Shown here one piece after another: positions 15,682-24,420 of a stretch of DNA of 64,000 nucleotides. This DNA is from DASUAS01 sp963819475 (GTDB lineage Bacteria; Actinomycetota; Acidimicrobiia; IMCC26256; DASPTH01): contig CAWFWE010000010.1 of the NCBI GenBank assembly GCA_963819475.1, positions 186,001 through 250,000 on the forward strand, in the 5' to 3' direction. Position 1 is the first letter of the stretch; every line of letters begins with the position of its first letter. The translations under genes and the position numbers were made by a program. Under the pieces are notes generated by a model. The model worked only from the letters and a program-made list of their open reading frames with translations, was not told where the DNA came from and did no database searches.

Positions 15682-18300
15682 TCAGACCGGGCGCAGGAGC
15701 GCGACCGGAGTCTGTTGCGCGCCCTGGCCGAGCGGGTTGTCGCGCAGGAGCGATTCCACCAACGTGGCGTCGACCCCGCTCGAGACGCCGAGGACGTTCA
15801 CGCCGATGTCGTTGGCGTCGATGACCGCCACCCCGACGCCGAGGCGGGCTCCGAGGTCGCGGGCGACGCCGTCGGGATCGGCCGGACCCATCTTGGCGTG
15901 GCCGTCGTAGGGCGGGATGGTGCCGCGGGTGGGTCCGTCGATGGCGCGCACCGCGGGTCCGGCCACGCGGTAGAAGACGCCCTTCACGCCGAACGGCTTG
16001 GTGACCGCGGCCGCCGCGGTCGCCCCGAGGATGCGGGCCTCGCCTGCTTCGCGGATGGCGAGCTCCATCGTGGCGGGGATGCCCAGCCCGATGCCCGACG
16101 TGGTGCGGCCCACGAACCGGGAGAGCGTGCGCGCCAGCGGCCGGGCCTGCACGTCGCCGACCGGGTACGAGCGGCCCTGGCAGATGGCGACCGCCTTCTC
16201 GCTCACCGCGACCACGTCGCCGGGCACGAGCTCGGCGTCGCCGAGCGCGTCGACGAGACCGTCGACGAGCGAGTCGCCGCTCACGAACAGGCGGGTGCGG
16301 ATCGGCGCGCGGGCGTAGGCGCGGCCGTCGACCGTCGACTGCGCGAACAGGTGTCGCTGCTCGTGGGGCGTGAACTGCGCCAGGGCCGCGGCCGCGCGGT
16401 CGTTGCGGGCGGCCAGCCACGCGTCACCGACGCGCGTGAAGTGCTGGCCAGGCGCGTCACCGGTGCGCGACCGGCCCTCGTGATCGAAGAACACGCGCAG
16501 CCAGATCTCGGTGTTGATGGCGCGCCAGAAGATCTGCGACGGCTCCACCTCACCGGCGCAGAAGCGGTCGAACGCGGCGGCGAGGCCGGCCGCGTCCCAG
16601 TAGGGCCGGGCACAGAATTCCGGGGAACGGAACAGTCCCTGCACCGCGGCGCGCCGGGCCCGCAGCCAGCGGGTCTCGGGGGTGGTGAACCCGACCTTCC
16701 AGCGCCGGGTGCGCACCTTCTCGGTGAGCACGCCCCGCAGGCCGTCGCGGAGGATCGCCCGGCTCCAGCCGCGGTCGACGATCGCCGACGACGGCAGCTG
16801 CAGGACCCAGTCGACCAGCTCCTGGTCGAGGAAGGGCAGGCGCGACTCCATGGAGAACGCCATCGAGTTGCGGTCCTCGTACCGCAGCAGCGACGGCAAC
16901 GAGAAGGTCTGCAGGTCCTCCACGAGCCGGCGCTTGAGGTCGTCCTGCGACCGCTGGAACTTCGGCGGCTCGAGCCCGTCGTAGAGCGCGGGCCGGAGCA
17001 GGGGCGTGATCGGCAGGGCACGGCGGCGGTCGGCCAGGCGCCGCTTCACCAGCGGCTTCAGCACGTCGCGCGACTCCCACGCCTCCCGCGCGAACGCGCC
17101 GACGCGCCGGCGGCGCAACAGCTCCCGCAGGTACACGTACTGGTAGGGCACGTACCCGGCGAGCAGCTCGTCGCCGCCCTGCCCGTTCAGCAGGACGGTC
17201 ACCGTCGGCTGCGCCAGCCGCATCACGCACCACTGGGCGTACGGGCCCGTCGACACGATCGGCTCGTCCTGGTGCCACACGAGGCGGTCGAGCTCGTCGA
17301 CGAACCGCTCCGACGTCGGCTCCGCGAACGCGGGCTCGGCGTCGACCTCGGCGAGCACGGCGTCCATGTACTCGCGCTCGTCGATGGGGTCGCCGTCGTA
17401 GACGATCGAGAACGTCTTCAACCGGTCGCCGAGCGACACCGCGTCGGGCACGTGCTCGGACAGCAGCCTGCTCGCCATGCCGACGATCGAGGAGGAGTCG
17501 ATCCCGCCCGACAAGCAGGTGCCGGCGGGGACGTCGGCCACCAGTCGCCGCTCCACCGAGCGCTCGAAGCGGGCGCGGAACTCGGCCGGATCGGCGGGGG
17601 CGTCGCTCGACAGTGCCGGCGTCCAGTACGCCTGCTCGTGCACGCCGTCGGCGTCGACCACCGCCCACGTGGCGGCGGCCAGGGCCCGGATGCCGGCGAA
17701 CGCGGTCTGCGGCTGGTGGTCGTGGAGGCCGTGCAGGAGGTAGTCGTAGAGCCACTGCCGGTCGGGGGCCGTCTCGAGCTCGGGATCGGCCAGCACCGCC
17801 TTGGCCTCCGACGCGAACAGCACCCGGCCCGAGCCCGAGCGGGCGTAGTAGAGCGGCTTGATGCCGTAGTGGTCGCGCGCCAGCACGAGCCGGGGCGCGC
17901 GCGCGTCGGCGCGGTCGCCATCACGAAGGTCGAGGATGGCCAGCGCCCACATGCCGTTGAAGCGGACGAAGCAGTCGGTCCCCCACTCGAGGTAGGCGTG
18001 CAGCACCACCTCGGTGTCGCACGACGTGTGGAACGTGTGACCGAGCGGCTCGAGCTCCGCCCGCAGCTCGCGGAAGTTGTAGACCTCGCCGTTGTAGGTG
18101 AGCTGCACGCTGCCGTCGTCGGTGCCCACCGGTTGGTGACCACCGGCCGGGTCGATGATGGCGAGCCGCCGGTGGCCCAGGGAAGCGAGGGGGTGCTCGA
18201 AGAAGCCCTCACCGTCGGGCCCGCGATGGGCGATGCGAGCGGTCATGGTCGCCAGGAGGGCGGCGTCGGGCGCGCCCCAGAACCCGGCAATGCCACACAT
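15682..18300 (-). CDS. asparagine synthetase (glutamine-hydrolysing) fused to a CofE-like F420-0 gamma-glutamyl ligase domain
   Basis: One uninterrupted frame of 872 residues. Residues 1 to about 640 are a class B asparagine synthetase: Cys2 nucleophile in MCGIAGF, HRGPDGEG, YNGEVYNF, the PP-loop SGGIDSS near 263-270 and GQGGDELLAGY. From about residue 660 a second domain begins that resembles F420-0:gamma-glutamyl ligases: GDVVAVSEKAVAICQGRSYP, GLGIPATMELAIREAGEAR, IDANDIGVNVLG and a C-terminal DNPLGQGAQQTP. Both domains keep their key motifs. The protein may couple glutamine-derived ammonia or an acyl-adenylate to a gamma-glutamyl or amide ligation; the product is unknown. TAGGCT ends 8 bases before ATG 18300. 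It diverges from an F420-dependent oxidoreductase gene. Confidence 0.85.
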   Translation of the reverse strand: MCGIAGFWGAPDAALLATMTARIAHRGPDGEGFFEHPLASLGHRRLAIIDPAGGHQPVGTDDGSVQLTYNGEVYNFRELRAELEPLGHTFHTSCDTEVVLHAYLEWGTDCFVRFNGMWALAILDLRDGDRADARAPRLVLARDHYGIKPLYYARSGSGRVLFASEAKAVLADPELETAPDRQWLYDYLLHGLHDHQPQTAFAGIRALAAATWAVVDADGVHEQAYWTPALSSDAPADPAEFRARFERSVERRLVADVPAGTCLSGGIDSSSIVGMASRLLSEHVPDAVSLGDRLKTFSIVYDGDPIDEREYMDAVLAEVDAEPAFAEPTSERFVDELDRLVWHQDEPIVSTGPYAQWCVMRLAQPTVTVLLNGQGGDELLAGYVPYQYVYLRELLRRRRVGAFAREAWESRDVLKPLVKRRLADRRRALPITPLLRPALYDGLEPPKFQRSQDDLKRRLVEDLQTFSLPSLLRYEDRNSMAFSMESRLPFLDQELVDWVLQLPSSAIVDRGWSRAILRDGLRGVLTEKVRTRRWKVGFTTPETRWLRARRAAVQGLFRSPEFCARPYWDAAGLAAAFDRFCAGEVEPSQIFWRAINTEIWLRVFFDHEGRSRTGDAPGQHFTRVGDAWLAARNDRAAAALAQFTPHEQRHLFAQSTVDGRAYARAPIRTRLFVSGDSLVDGLVDALGDAELVPGDVVAVSEKAVAICQGRSYPVGDVQARPLARTLSRFVGRTTSGIGLGIPATMELAIREAGEARILGATAAAAVTKPFGVKGVFYRVAGPAVRAIDGPTRGTIPPYDGHAKMGPADPDGVARDLGARLGVGVAVIDANDIGVNVLGVSSGVDATLVESLLRDNPLGQGAQQTPVALLRPV

Positions 18301-18357
18301 GGTCGACGCAGCCTACAAGGCAGGTCGCGCGATCCGAGAAGGCCGTAGATTCCCCGC

Positions 18358-19329
18358 ATGGTCTCGGTCCCGCGGCGCGTCGGCGTCACCGTCCCCTTCC
18401 CCGGCGTGCACCTCCACGAGCACCGCGAGTGGTACGAGGAGGTCGCCGCGCTCGGCTACACCGACGTCTGGTCGGCGGAGACCAACACCGCCGACGGCTT
18501 CACGCCGCTCGCGCTGGCGGCCGCGTGGGCTCCGACGCTGCGCACGGGGGTCGCCATCGCGCCCGTGTTCACGCGTGGGCCGGCGTTGCTCGCGCAGACG
18601 GCCGCGGCCATGGCCGACGCCGCGCCGGGGCGCTTCGCGCTCGGGATCGGGGCCTCGTCGCCGGCGATCGTGGGCCGCTGGAACGGGCTGCCGTTCGAGG
18701 CGCCGTACGCGCGCACCCGCGACGTGCTGCGGTTCCTCCGCCGCGCCTTCGCCGGCGAGAAGATCTCGGAGGAGTTCGACACCTTCGCGGTGCAGGGGTT
18801 CCGGCTCGGCGACGTCCCGGCCGAGACCCCTCCCATCCTCGTGGCCGCCCTGCGCCCGGGCATGCTCCGGCTCGCGGGCGAGGAGGGCGACGGCGCCATC
18901 CTCAACTGGCTCTCGGCGGAGGACGTCGCCCAGGTGGCGCCGTACGTCGGCGACAAGGAGATCGTGGCCCGGATCTTCGTGGTGCCGTCGGACGACTTCG
19001 CCGAGGTGCGGGCGATCGCCGCCCGCTCCATCACCAACTACCTCACCGTCGACGCCTACGCGCGCTACCAGGAGTGGCTCGGGCGGGGCCCCGCGCTCAC
19101 GCCGATGTGGGACGCGTGGGCGACGGGCGATCGGGCCCGGGCGCTCGAGCTGGTGCCCGACGAGGTCGTCGACCAGCTCATCGTGTGGGGCACCGCCGAC
19201 GAGATGCGGGCCCGGATCGAGCGCTACGTGGCCAACGGTGTGACCACCACCGCGCCGGCCATCCTCGCCTCGGGCGATCCGCTGCGGGCGACCCTGCGCG
19301 CCCTCGCACCCGTAGCGGTCAGACCGTGA
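18358..19329 (+). CDS. LLM-class (luciferase-like) F420-dependent oxidoreductase
   Basis: A 323-residue TIM-barrel flavin/deazaflavin oxidoreductase. Features are VGVTVPFPGVHLHEHREWYEEVAALGYTDVWSAE at the N-terminus, APGRFALGIGASSPAIVGRWNG, and FLRRAFAGEKI. The pattern fits actinobacterial F420-dependent enzymes more than FMN-dependent monooxygenases. The substrate is unknown. TAGATT ends 6 bases before ATG 18358, so the transcript may be leaderless. Cofactor synthesis genes lie 30 kb away in the same window. It overlaps the convergent MDMPI-like gene by 11 bases. Confidence 0.85.
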   Translation: MVSVPRRVGVTVPFPGVHLHEHREWYEEVAALGYTDVWSAETNTADGFTPLALAAAWAPTLRTGVAIAPVFTRGPALLAQTAAAMADAAPGRFALGIGASSPAIVGRWNGLPFEAPYARTRDVLRFLRRAFAGEKISEEFDTFAVQGFRLGDVPAETPPILVAALRPGMLRLAGEEGDGAILNWLSAEDVAQVAPYVGDKEIVARIFVVPSDDFAEVRAIAARSITNYLTVDAYARYQEWLGRGPALTPMWDAWATGDRARALELVPDEVVDQLIVWGTADEMRARIERYVANGVTTTAPAILASGDPLRATLRALAPVAVRP

Positions 19330-20053
19330 CCTCGTCGCGGAAGCGCGCCAGCGCGGCGGCGTCGCCGAACACCTCGAGCTGATCGACGGCGCCCCGACCC
19401 CAGAGGAACCGCAGCAGGTCGGAGGCGCTCCCGCGGGCGGCCACGTCGCCCTTGGCGTGCTCCCGGGTCACGACGAGGTCGTCGCCGTCGCGCACGATCA
19501 GCCACTCCCCTGCCGTGTCGGTGCAGTGGAGGTGCACGGTCGTGCCGTCGAGCGCGGTCACCCCGCCGGCGAGCCGGGGGAGGAACACGGTGAGGAACTC
19601 GTCGATGCCGTCGACCGCGAGCTTCGGGTCGGCCGGCGGCGGCGTCTCGCCCGCCGCGAGCTGGGCGTCGACCCGGTGGATGCCGGTCTCGTGGGCGCGC
19701 CGCCGGTACCAGAACCGGGCCGTGCGATCGGCGGGCGAGAAGGTCCACACCGAGGCGCCCGGATCGGCGGCGGCCAGGGTGTCGTGCAGCGCCCGGGCGT
19801 TCTCGCGGAAGTAGCCGACCAGGTCGGCGCCGGTCGGGGCGTCGGGCGGCAGCTCGGTGGCGGCGTGCTCGCGACTGCCGGTCTCGACGATCGTCTGCGC
19901 CCACCGGTCGCCGCTCGCGCAATGGCGGAGGAGATCCTCCACCGTCCAGCCCGGACACGACGGGACCGCCGCCTCGGGGCCCGCCGCCGCGGCGGCGTCG
20001 GCGAGCGCCTCGGAATCCCGCTCGAGGTGCTGCAGGTACTGCTCGTTCTCCAT
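19319..20053 (-). CDS. maleylpyruvate isomerase family (MDMPI/DinB) protein
   Basis: A 244-residue DinB-fold protein with the N-terminal MDMPI pattern (VPSCPGWTVEDLLRHCASGDRWAQTIV) and metal-ligand-like His residues (RRRAHETGIHRVD). The C-terminal domain (ALDGTTVHLHCTDTAGEWLI) matches the usual second domain of these actinobacterial proteins. The activity is unknown. TATCCT ends 7 bases before ATG 20053. It lies 17 bases downstream of the YedK-like gene on the same strand but has its own promoter-like signal. Confidence 0.83.
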   Translation of the reverse strand: MENEQYLQHLERDSEALADAAAAAGPEAAVPSCPGWTVEDLLRHCASGDRWAQTIVETGSREHAATELPPDAPTGADLVGYFRENARALHDTLAAADPGASVWTFSPADRTARFWYRRRAHETGIHRVDAQLAAGETPPPADPKLAVDGIDEFLTVFLPRLAGGVTALDGTTVHLHCTDTAGEWLIVRDGDDLVVTREHAKGDVAARGSASDLLRFLWGRGAVDQLEVFGDAAALARFRDEVTV

Positions 20054-20070
20054 GCCCGGGAGGATACGAC

Positions 20071-20820
20071 TCAGAGGAGCGTGTCGGCGGGGACGCGCTG
20101 CACGAGCTCGGCGTCGTTGTTGTCGGGCGTGTTGACGCGCGAGCTCACCGGGTACACGTCGAACCACTCGTCGGGCGCGGGGTGCAACATCGCCTCGAGC
20201 GACGCGAGGTCGTCGGTCGCGGGGTCCAGCCACTCGTCCCACACGCGCTCGTCGAGCACGACGGGCATGCGGTGGTGGATCGGCTCGAGCACCGCGTTCG
20301 CGCGCGTGGTGACGATCGTGCACGAGCGCACCCACGCGTCCGGGGCGTCGGGATCGGGGATGGTCTCGTCGCGCCAGATCTCCCAGAGGCCGGCGAAGGC
20401 GAGCGGCTCACCGTCGCGCCGGCGGACCAGGTACGGCTGGCGGGGCGGGCGCGCCGCCGACGACCGCCGCGAGGGTCGCCACTCGTAGAACGCGTCCGCG
20501 GGCACGATGCACCGACGCCGCTGGAAGGCGCGCTTGTACGCCGCCTTCTCGGTGATGGTCTCGGCCCGGGCGTTGATCAGCTTGTCGCCGATGGCGGTGC
20601 TCTCCGCCCACGACGGCACCAGGCCCCAGCGGACCATCGACAGCACCCGGGCGGCGGGCAGGTCCCGCTCCGGCCGGGCCGGGCGGTCCCTGACGATCGG
20701 CACCAGGGCCCGCGGCGTCACGTTGTAGTCAGGCTCCCGCTGCTCGATCGTGGTCTCCTCGACGCCGAAGCGCTCGACCAGGCTCTGCGGGGAGGACACC
20801 GAGACGAACCGTCCGCACAC
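20071..20820 (-). CDS. SOS response-associated peptidase/HMCES-YedK abasic-site sensor
   Basis: A 249-residue SRAP-domain protein. It forms a covalent link through Cys2 with abasic sites in single-stranded DNA. Visible motifs are CGRF at the N-terminus, YNVTPRALVPIV, WGLVPSW, NARAETI, CIVPADAFYEW and the active-site His in PIHHRMPV. GTG 20820 must be the start, since Cys has to follow Met directly; a GTG 6 bases upstream would bury it. TATAAC ends 8 bases before GTG 20820, consistent with a leaderless transcript at this codon. Confidence 0.9.
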   Translation of the reverse strand: MCGRFVSVSSPQSLVERFGVEETTIEQREPDYNVTPRALVPIVRDRPARPERDLPAARVLSMVRWGLVPSWAESTAIGDKLINARAETITEKAAYKRAFQRRRCIVPADAFYEWRPSRRSSAARPPRQPYLVRRRDGEPLAFAGLWEIWRDETIPDPDAPDAWVRSCTIVTTRANAVLEPIHHRMPVVLDERVWDEWLDPATDDLASLEAMLHPAPDEWFDVYPVSSRVNTPDNNDAELVQRVPADTLL

Positions 20821-20905
20821 GCCCACCAGTTATATCGGTCCACCGCCCGCTGTCGTGCACGCGGCGCCCGGAGACGAGCGGAGCGAGCGGAGGGCGCTCG
20901 CCAGG

Positions 20906-20949
20906 GAGCGAGTGGCCGCGGCGCAGGTATCCTGCGCCGCAACGAGCGA
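20906..20949. repeat. intergenic hairpin repeat, copy 1
   Basis: A perfect 10-bp stem (GCGGCGCAGG at 20918-20927 with its complement at 20931-20940) closes a TAT loop. GAGCGAG and ACGAGCGA flank it. The copy at 60060-60149 shares the GGTATCC core and the GAGCGAG flanks. It may end transcription of the DUF3052 or YedK gene, or be a mobile REP-like unit. Confidence 0.6.
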
Positions 20950-20956
20950 CCGAGTC

Positions 20957-21373
20957 CTATCGCTCGGCCACGCGGTACACGAACCGCAGGCCCGACCAGG
21001 TGGCGTCGATGGCCGCGACCTTGTTGTCGACCAGGCCCGCGTCGAGCCCGACCTGCTGCACCGCGTCGAACCCGAGGTCGGTGGCCACGCCCGACGTCTG
21101 CTTCGGCCACGCCACCCACAGGCCGCCGTCGTCCTCGAGCGCGCGCGCGAACGACGGGAAGCGTCGCGCCAGCTCGGCGCGACGGGTCACGAAGAACACG
21201 ATGACGTCGAGTCGACCACGCGCGTGCGTGCGGAGCTGCGCACCGGGTGGCAGCGCGCCGAGCGACGCGTCGAACCCCTGTGGCGCGGACACGACCGCCA
21301 CCCGGGAGCCCTCCCGGATGCCCAACTTCTTCGGGAGCGGGGTACCGGAGTACCCGCTGCTGATCGTCGCCAT
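20957..21373 (-). CDS. DUF3052 family protein
   Basis: A 138-residue protein matching the actinobacterial DUF3052 family: GYSGTPLPKKLGIREGSRVAVV at the N-terminus, DVIVFFVTRRAEL, LWVAWPKQTSGVATDL, and a C-terminal VAAIDATWSGLRFVYR. The function is not established. An ATG start at 21373 gives the full family length. Downstream lies a strong hairpin repeat (20906-20949). Confidence 0.85.
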   Translation of the reverse strand: MATISSGYSGTPLPKKLGIREGSRVAVVSAPQGFDASLGALPPGAQLRTHARGRLDVIVFFVTRRAELARRFPSFARALEDDGGLWVAWPKQTSGVATDLGFDAVQQVGLDAGLVDNKVAAIDATWSGLRFVYRVAER

Positions 21374-21561
21374 GCCCTCGTGCGCCCTTCCGCTCCGCCC
21401 GGTTCGGACGCAGGTTCATCGCGCGCGCCGCGGCCTGTCAACCGGTACGAGCGGGCCTCGTCGCGGTGGTACCAAGATTTCTGACTGTTTCACTCGCCTT
21501 TCGAGGATCCGATCGGTACTCTGAGCACGAGCAACGAGATCCGTTCCAAGGAGGAACCACA

Positions 21562-22197
21562 ATGTCGGTTCGACTGGGCGACGACGCCCCGAACTTCACC
21601 GCCGAGACGACCGAGGGGACCGTCAACCTCTACGACTACCTCGGTGACGGTTGGGGCCTGCTGTTCTCGCACCCCAAGGACTTCACTCCGGTGTGCACCA
21701 CCGAGCTGGGGGCGTTCGCCAAGCGCAAGCCGGAGTTCGACCAGCGCGGCGTCAAGATCATCGGCGTCAGCGTCGACCCGCTCGAGTCACACGAAGGATG
21801 GGTGAGCGACATCGAGGAGACCCAGGGCGCCAAGCTGAACTTCCCCTTGATCGCCGACCCCGAGCGCAAGGTCGCCGACCTCTACGACATGATCCACCCC
21901 AACGCCAACGACACTCTCACGGTGCGGTCGGTGTTCGTGATCGGCCCCGACAAGAAGGTGAAGCTGATCATCACCTATCCGGCGAGCACCGGGCGGAACA
22001 TCGACGAGATCCTGCGGGTGATCGACTCCCTCCAGCTGACCGCCAACTACAGCGTGGCCACCCCGGTCAACTGGCAGGACGGCGACGACGTGATCATCGT
22101 CGCCGCGGTGAGCGACGAGGACGCCAAGGAGAAGTTCCCCAAGGGTTGGGACGCCCCGAAGCCCTATCTACGCGTGACGCCCCAGCCCAACAAGTAG
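21562..22197 (+). CDS. 1-Cys peroxiredoxin (Prx6-like)
   Basis: A 211-residue peroxiredoxin that reduces peroxides through a single catalytic Cys in HPKDFTPVCTTELG (near residue 45). No other Cys occurs in the protein, so it is the 1-Cys Prx6 type, and the C-terminal extension (VNWQDGDDVIIVAAV) fits that class. AAGGAGG lies 8 bases before ATG 21562, one of the few strong ribosome sites here. It ends 9 bases before the convergent M23 gene. Confidence 0.93.
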   Translation: MSVRLGDDAPNFTAETTEGTVNLYDYLGDGWGLLFSHPKDFTPVCTTELGAFAKRKPEFDQRGVKIIGVSVDPLESHEGWVSDIEETQGAKLNFPLIADPERKVADLYDMIHPNANDTLTVRSVFVIGPDKKVKLIITYPASTGRNIDEILRVIDSLQLTANYSVATPVNWQDGDDVIIVAAVSDEDAKEKFPKGWDAPKPYLRVTPQPNK

Positions 22198-22206
22198 GGG
22201 GCAGGG

Positions 22207-23376
22207 CTAGAGATAGGTCCGGGGGTCGACCGGGTTGCCGTTCACCCGCACCTCGAAGTGCAGGTGGCACCCGGTCGACTTGCCGGTCGAGCCCACGTAG
22301 CCGATCACCTGGCCCTGGGTCACCGACTGGCCGGCCGAGACCGCGATCGCCGACTGGTGACCGTAGAGACTCGACTTGCCGCCGCCATGGTTGATCAGCG
22401 TCATGTTGCCGTAGCCGCCGCCGTTGAAGCCCGCGCTGATGACGTTGCCGGTCCCGGCCGCCTTGATCGGCGTGCCGCACGACGCGCCGATGTCGATCCC
22501 GGCGTGGAACGCGCTCCCGCCGGTGACCGGATCCGTGCGGTAGCCGAAGGGGCTCGTGATCGGCCCCTGCACCGGCCAGATGAACGTGCCGTCACCGAGT
22601 GAGGGGCCGTCGCCGACCGACTGCAACTGCGTCGCGATCTTCGCCGACTCCGCCTGCAGCTCGGCGTCGGCCTCTTGGTGGCGCGCCACCGCGTCGCCGA
22701 GCGCGGCGTTCTCGGCCTGCTCCGCAGCCGCGGCGCCGTCGCGCGCACGCTGCTGCTGTGCCGCAAGGTCGTCGAGCTTCGCCTTCTCGTCGGCAGCTTG
22801 CGCGCGCGCCTCGTCGGCCGCCTGCTTCTGCGCGGCGACAGCGTCCTGCTGCGACTGGAGCTGCACCTTGAGCCGGGTCACGCGCCGGGCGTCGTCCTGG
22901 CGTTTGTCAGAGACGCGCTGCAGGTACTGCGTGCCCTCGACCAGCTGACCGGACCCGTCGGCCGAGCCGAGCAACCCGATCATCTGGGTGCCGTCGCCGT
23001 GTTGGTAGAGGAGCAGCGCGCTGTGGCGCACATCGTTGCGCGCCTTCACCAACTTCTTCTGCGTCGCGTCGGCCTTGGCCTGGAGGACCAGCCCGACGAA
23101 GCCGAGCCGGTCGACCTCCGCCTGCGCCGCGGTCAGCCGTTGGTTGGCCGCGTCGAGGCGCGACGACACGTCGGTGAGCGACGCCTCGATGCGCTGCCGC
23201 TCGGCCTGGGCCCGCACCAGCTGCGCGCGCGCCGCCTGCTCGGCGGCGCCGGCCTCACTGACCTCCTGCTGGAGCTCCTGCTGCTTGTCGGACTGCTGGC
23301 CCAGGGCGCGCCCGGAGAGGGTGACGGTCGCGAGGGCCACGAGCAGGAGCGCGGCGAAGGGCCGGAGCCGACGCAT
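22207..23376 (-). CDS. M23 family murein hydrolase (EnvC/NlpD-like) with coiled coil
   Basis: A 389-residue exported protein. It has a signal peptide (MRRLRPFAALLLVALATVTL), a long Q/A/E-rich coiled coil over about residues 25-255, and a C-terminal LytM/M23 domain (PVQGPITSPFGYR, HAGIDIG, YGHQSAIAV, GCHLHFEVR) with the zinc ligands of an active peptidase. It lies just downstream of ftsEX on the same strand, the arrangement of FtsEX-activated hydrolases such as EnvC, PcsB and RipC, so it is the likely partner. TACCCT ends 8 bases before ATG 23376, with TTGCTC 17 bases further; this favours ATG 23376 over TTG 23385. Confidence 0.9.
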   Translation of the reverse strand: MRRLRPFAALLLVALATVTLSGRALGQQSDKQQELQQEVSEAGAAEQAARAQLVRAQAERQRIEASLTDVSSRLDAANQRLTAAQAEVDRLGFVGLVLQAKADATQKKLVKARNDVRHSALLLYQHGDGTQMIGLLGSADGSGQLVEGTQYLQRVSDKRQDDARRVTRLKVQLQSQQDAVAAQKQAADEARAQAADEKAKLDDLAAQQQRARDGAAAAEQAENAALGDAVARHQEADAELQAESAKIATQLQSVGDGPSLGDGTFIWPVQGPITSPFGYRTDPVTGGSAFHAGIDIGASCGTPIKAAGTGNVISAGFNGGGYGNMTLINHGGGKSSLYGHQSAIAVSAGQSVTQGQVIGYVGSTGKSTGCHLHFEVRVNGNPVDPRTYL

Positions 23377-23511
23377 GACGGGCAAGGGTAAACAACATCC
23401 GCCACAGGAGCAACATCAGCCACATGCCCTTGTCGCCGCAGGTCATGGGCTGTGGAGAAGGAGCGGAGCCGTGCTCGGAGAGCGGGACGGCGGAGCGGAT
23501 TCGACCCGAAA

Positions 23512-24411
23512 TCAGGTGCGGAGGAAGCGGCGGAGGCCGATGCTGGCGCCGATCACACCGATGACGAGGCCCAGGAGCAGCACCAGGAAGGCGATCCAGG
23601 TGGTGTCACCGGTGGTGACGAAGAACTCGGCGAAGAAGCTGTTGCGGTCGTTGAACGCCTGGTCGAAGCCGAAGTGCTTGAGCGAGGCGACCGCGATGAT
23701 CGCCAATCCCGCGCCCACCAGGCCCTGCACCATCCCCTCGGCGATGAACGGGATGCGCACGAACCAGTTCGACGCGCCCACGAGCTTCATCACCTCGATC
23801 TCACGGCGCCGGGCGAAGGTGGCCAGGCGGATCGTGTTCACGATGAGGAACAGCGACGACGCCAGCAATACCAAGGAGATGCCGTAGAAGATGTACTTCA
23901 CGGTGTTGGTGACGTCGATCAGACCCTTGAGCGCCTCGCCGGGCGTGGTCACCGAGTCGACGCCTTGCTGGGTGCGGAATTCCCCCCTCACCGTCTCGGT
24001 GAGCTCCGCTTTCTTCGGCACCACCCGGAACGACTCGGGGAGGTCCTGGGCGCGGATGCTGTTCACGAGGTCGGGGTTGCGCCGGAAGATGCGCTTGAAC
24101 TCGGAGTACGCATCGGCCTTGGTGAGGTGCCGGTACGACTTGACGTTGCCGCGCCGGCCCTCGGCGGAGTCGAGCGCGTCCTGCACGCCCTTGACCTGCT
24201 GGTCGGTCGCGTTGACCTTCATGAAGATCTCGAGCGTCACACCACCCTTGATGCGCTCGGTGCCGTGGTCGACCCACTTCGACAGCATCAGGATGCCGCC
24301 GAACAGCGCGAGGGAGACCGCGACGGTGGCGATCCCCGCGATCGTCATGAGCACGTTGCGGCGCAGCGAGACCAGCGTCTCGCGCGCAAAGTACGAGATG
24401 CGCGTCCACAT
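23512..24411 (-). CDS. ftsX: cell division protein FtsX
   Basis: A 299-residue permease-like partner of FtsE. An N-terminal membrane helix (VLMTIAGIATVAVSLALFGG) is followed by an extracytoplasmic domain (about residues 45-165, with VTLEIFMKVNATDQQV) and three further helices (YGISLVLLASSLFLIVNT, FIAEGMVQGLVGAGLAIIAV, TWIAFLVLLLGLVIGVIG). The cytoplasmic loop FARRREIEVMKLVGASNWFVR is a clear FtsX signature. It signals from the division machinery to peptidoglycan hydrolases. It starts 9 bases after ftsE, and an M23 hydrolase gene follows. Confidence 0.95.
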   Translation of the reverse strand: MWTRISYFARETLVSLRRNVLMTIAGIATVAVSLALFGGILMLSKWVDHGTERIKGGVTLEIFMKVNATDQQVKGVQDALDSAEGRRGNVKSYRHLTKADAYSEFKRIFRRNPDLVNSIRAQDLPESFRVVPKKAELTETVRGEFRTQQGVDSVTTPGEALKGLIDVTNTVKYIFYGISLVLLASSLFLIVNTIRLATFARRREIEVMKLVGASNWFVRIPFIAEGMVQGLVGAGLAIIAVASLKHFGFDQAFNDRNSFFAEFFVTTGDTTWIAFLVLLLGLVIGVIGASIGLRRFLRT

Positions 24412-24420
24412 GTGTCGGTG

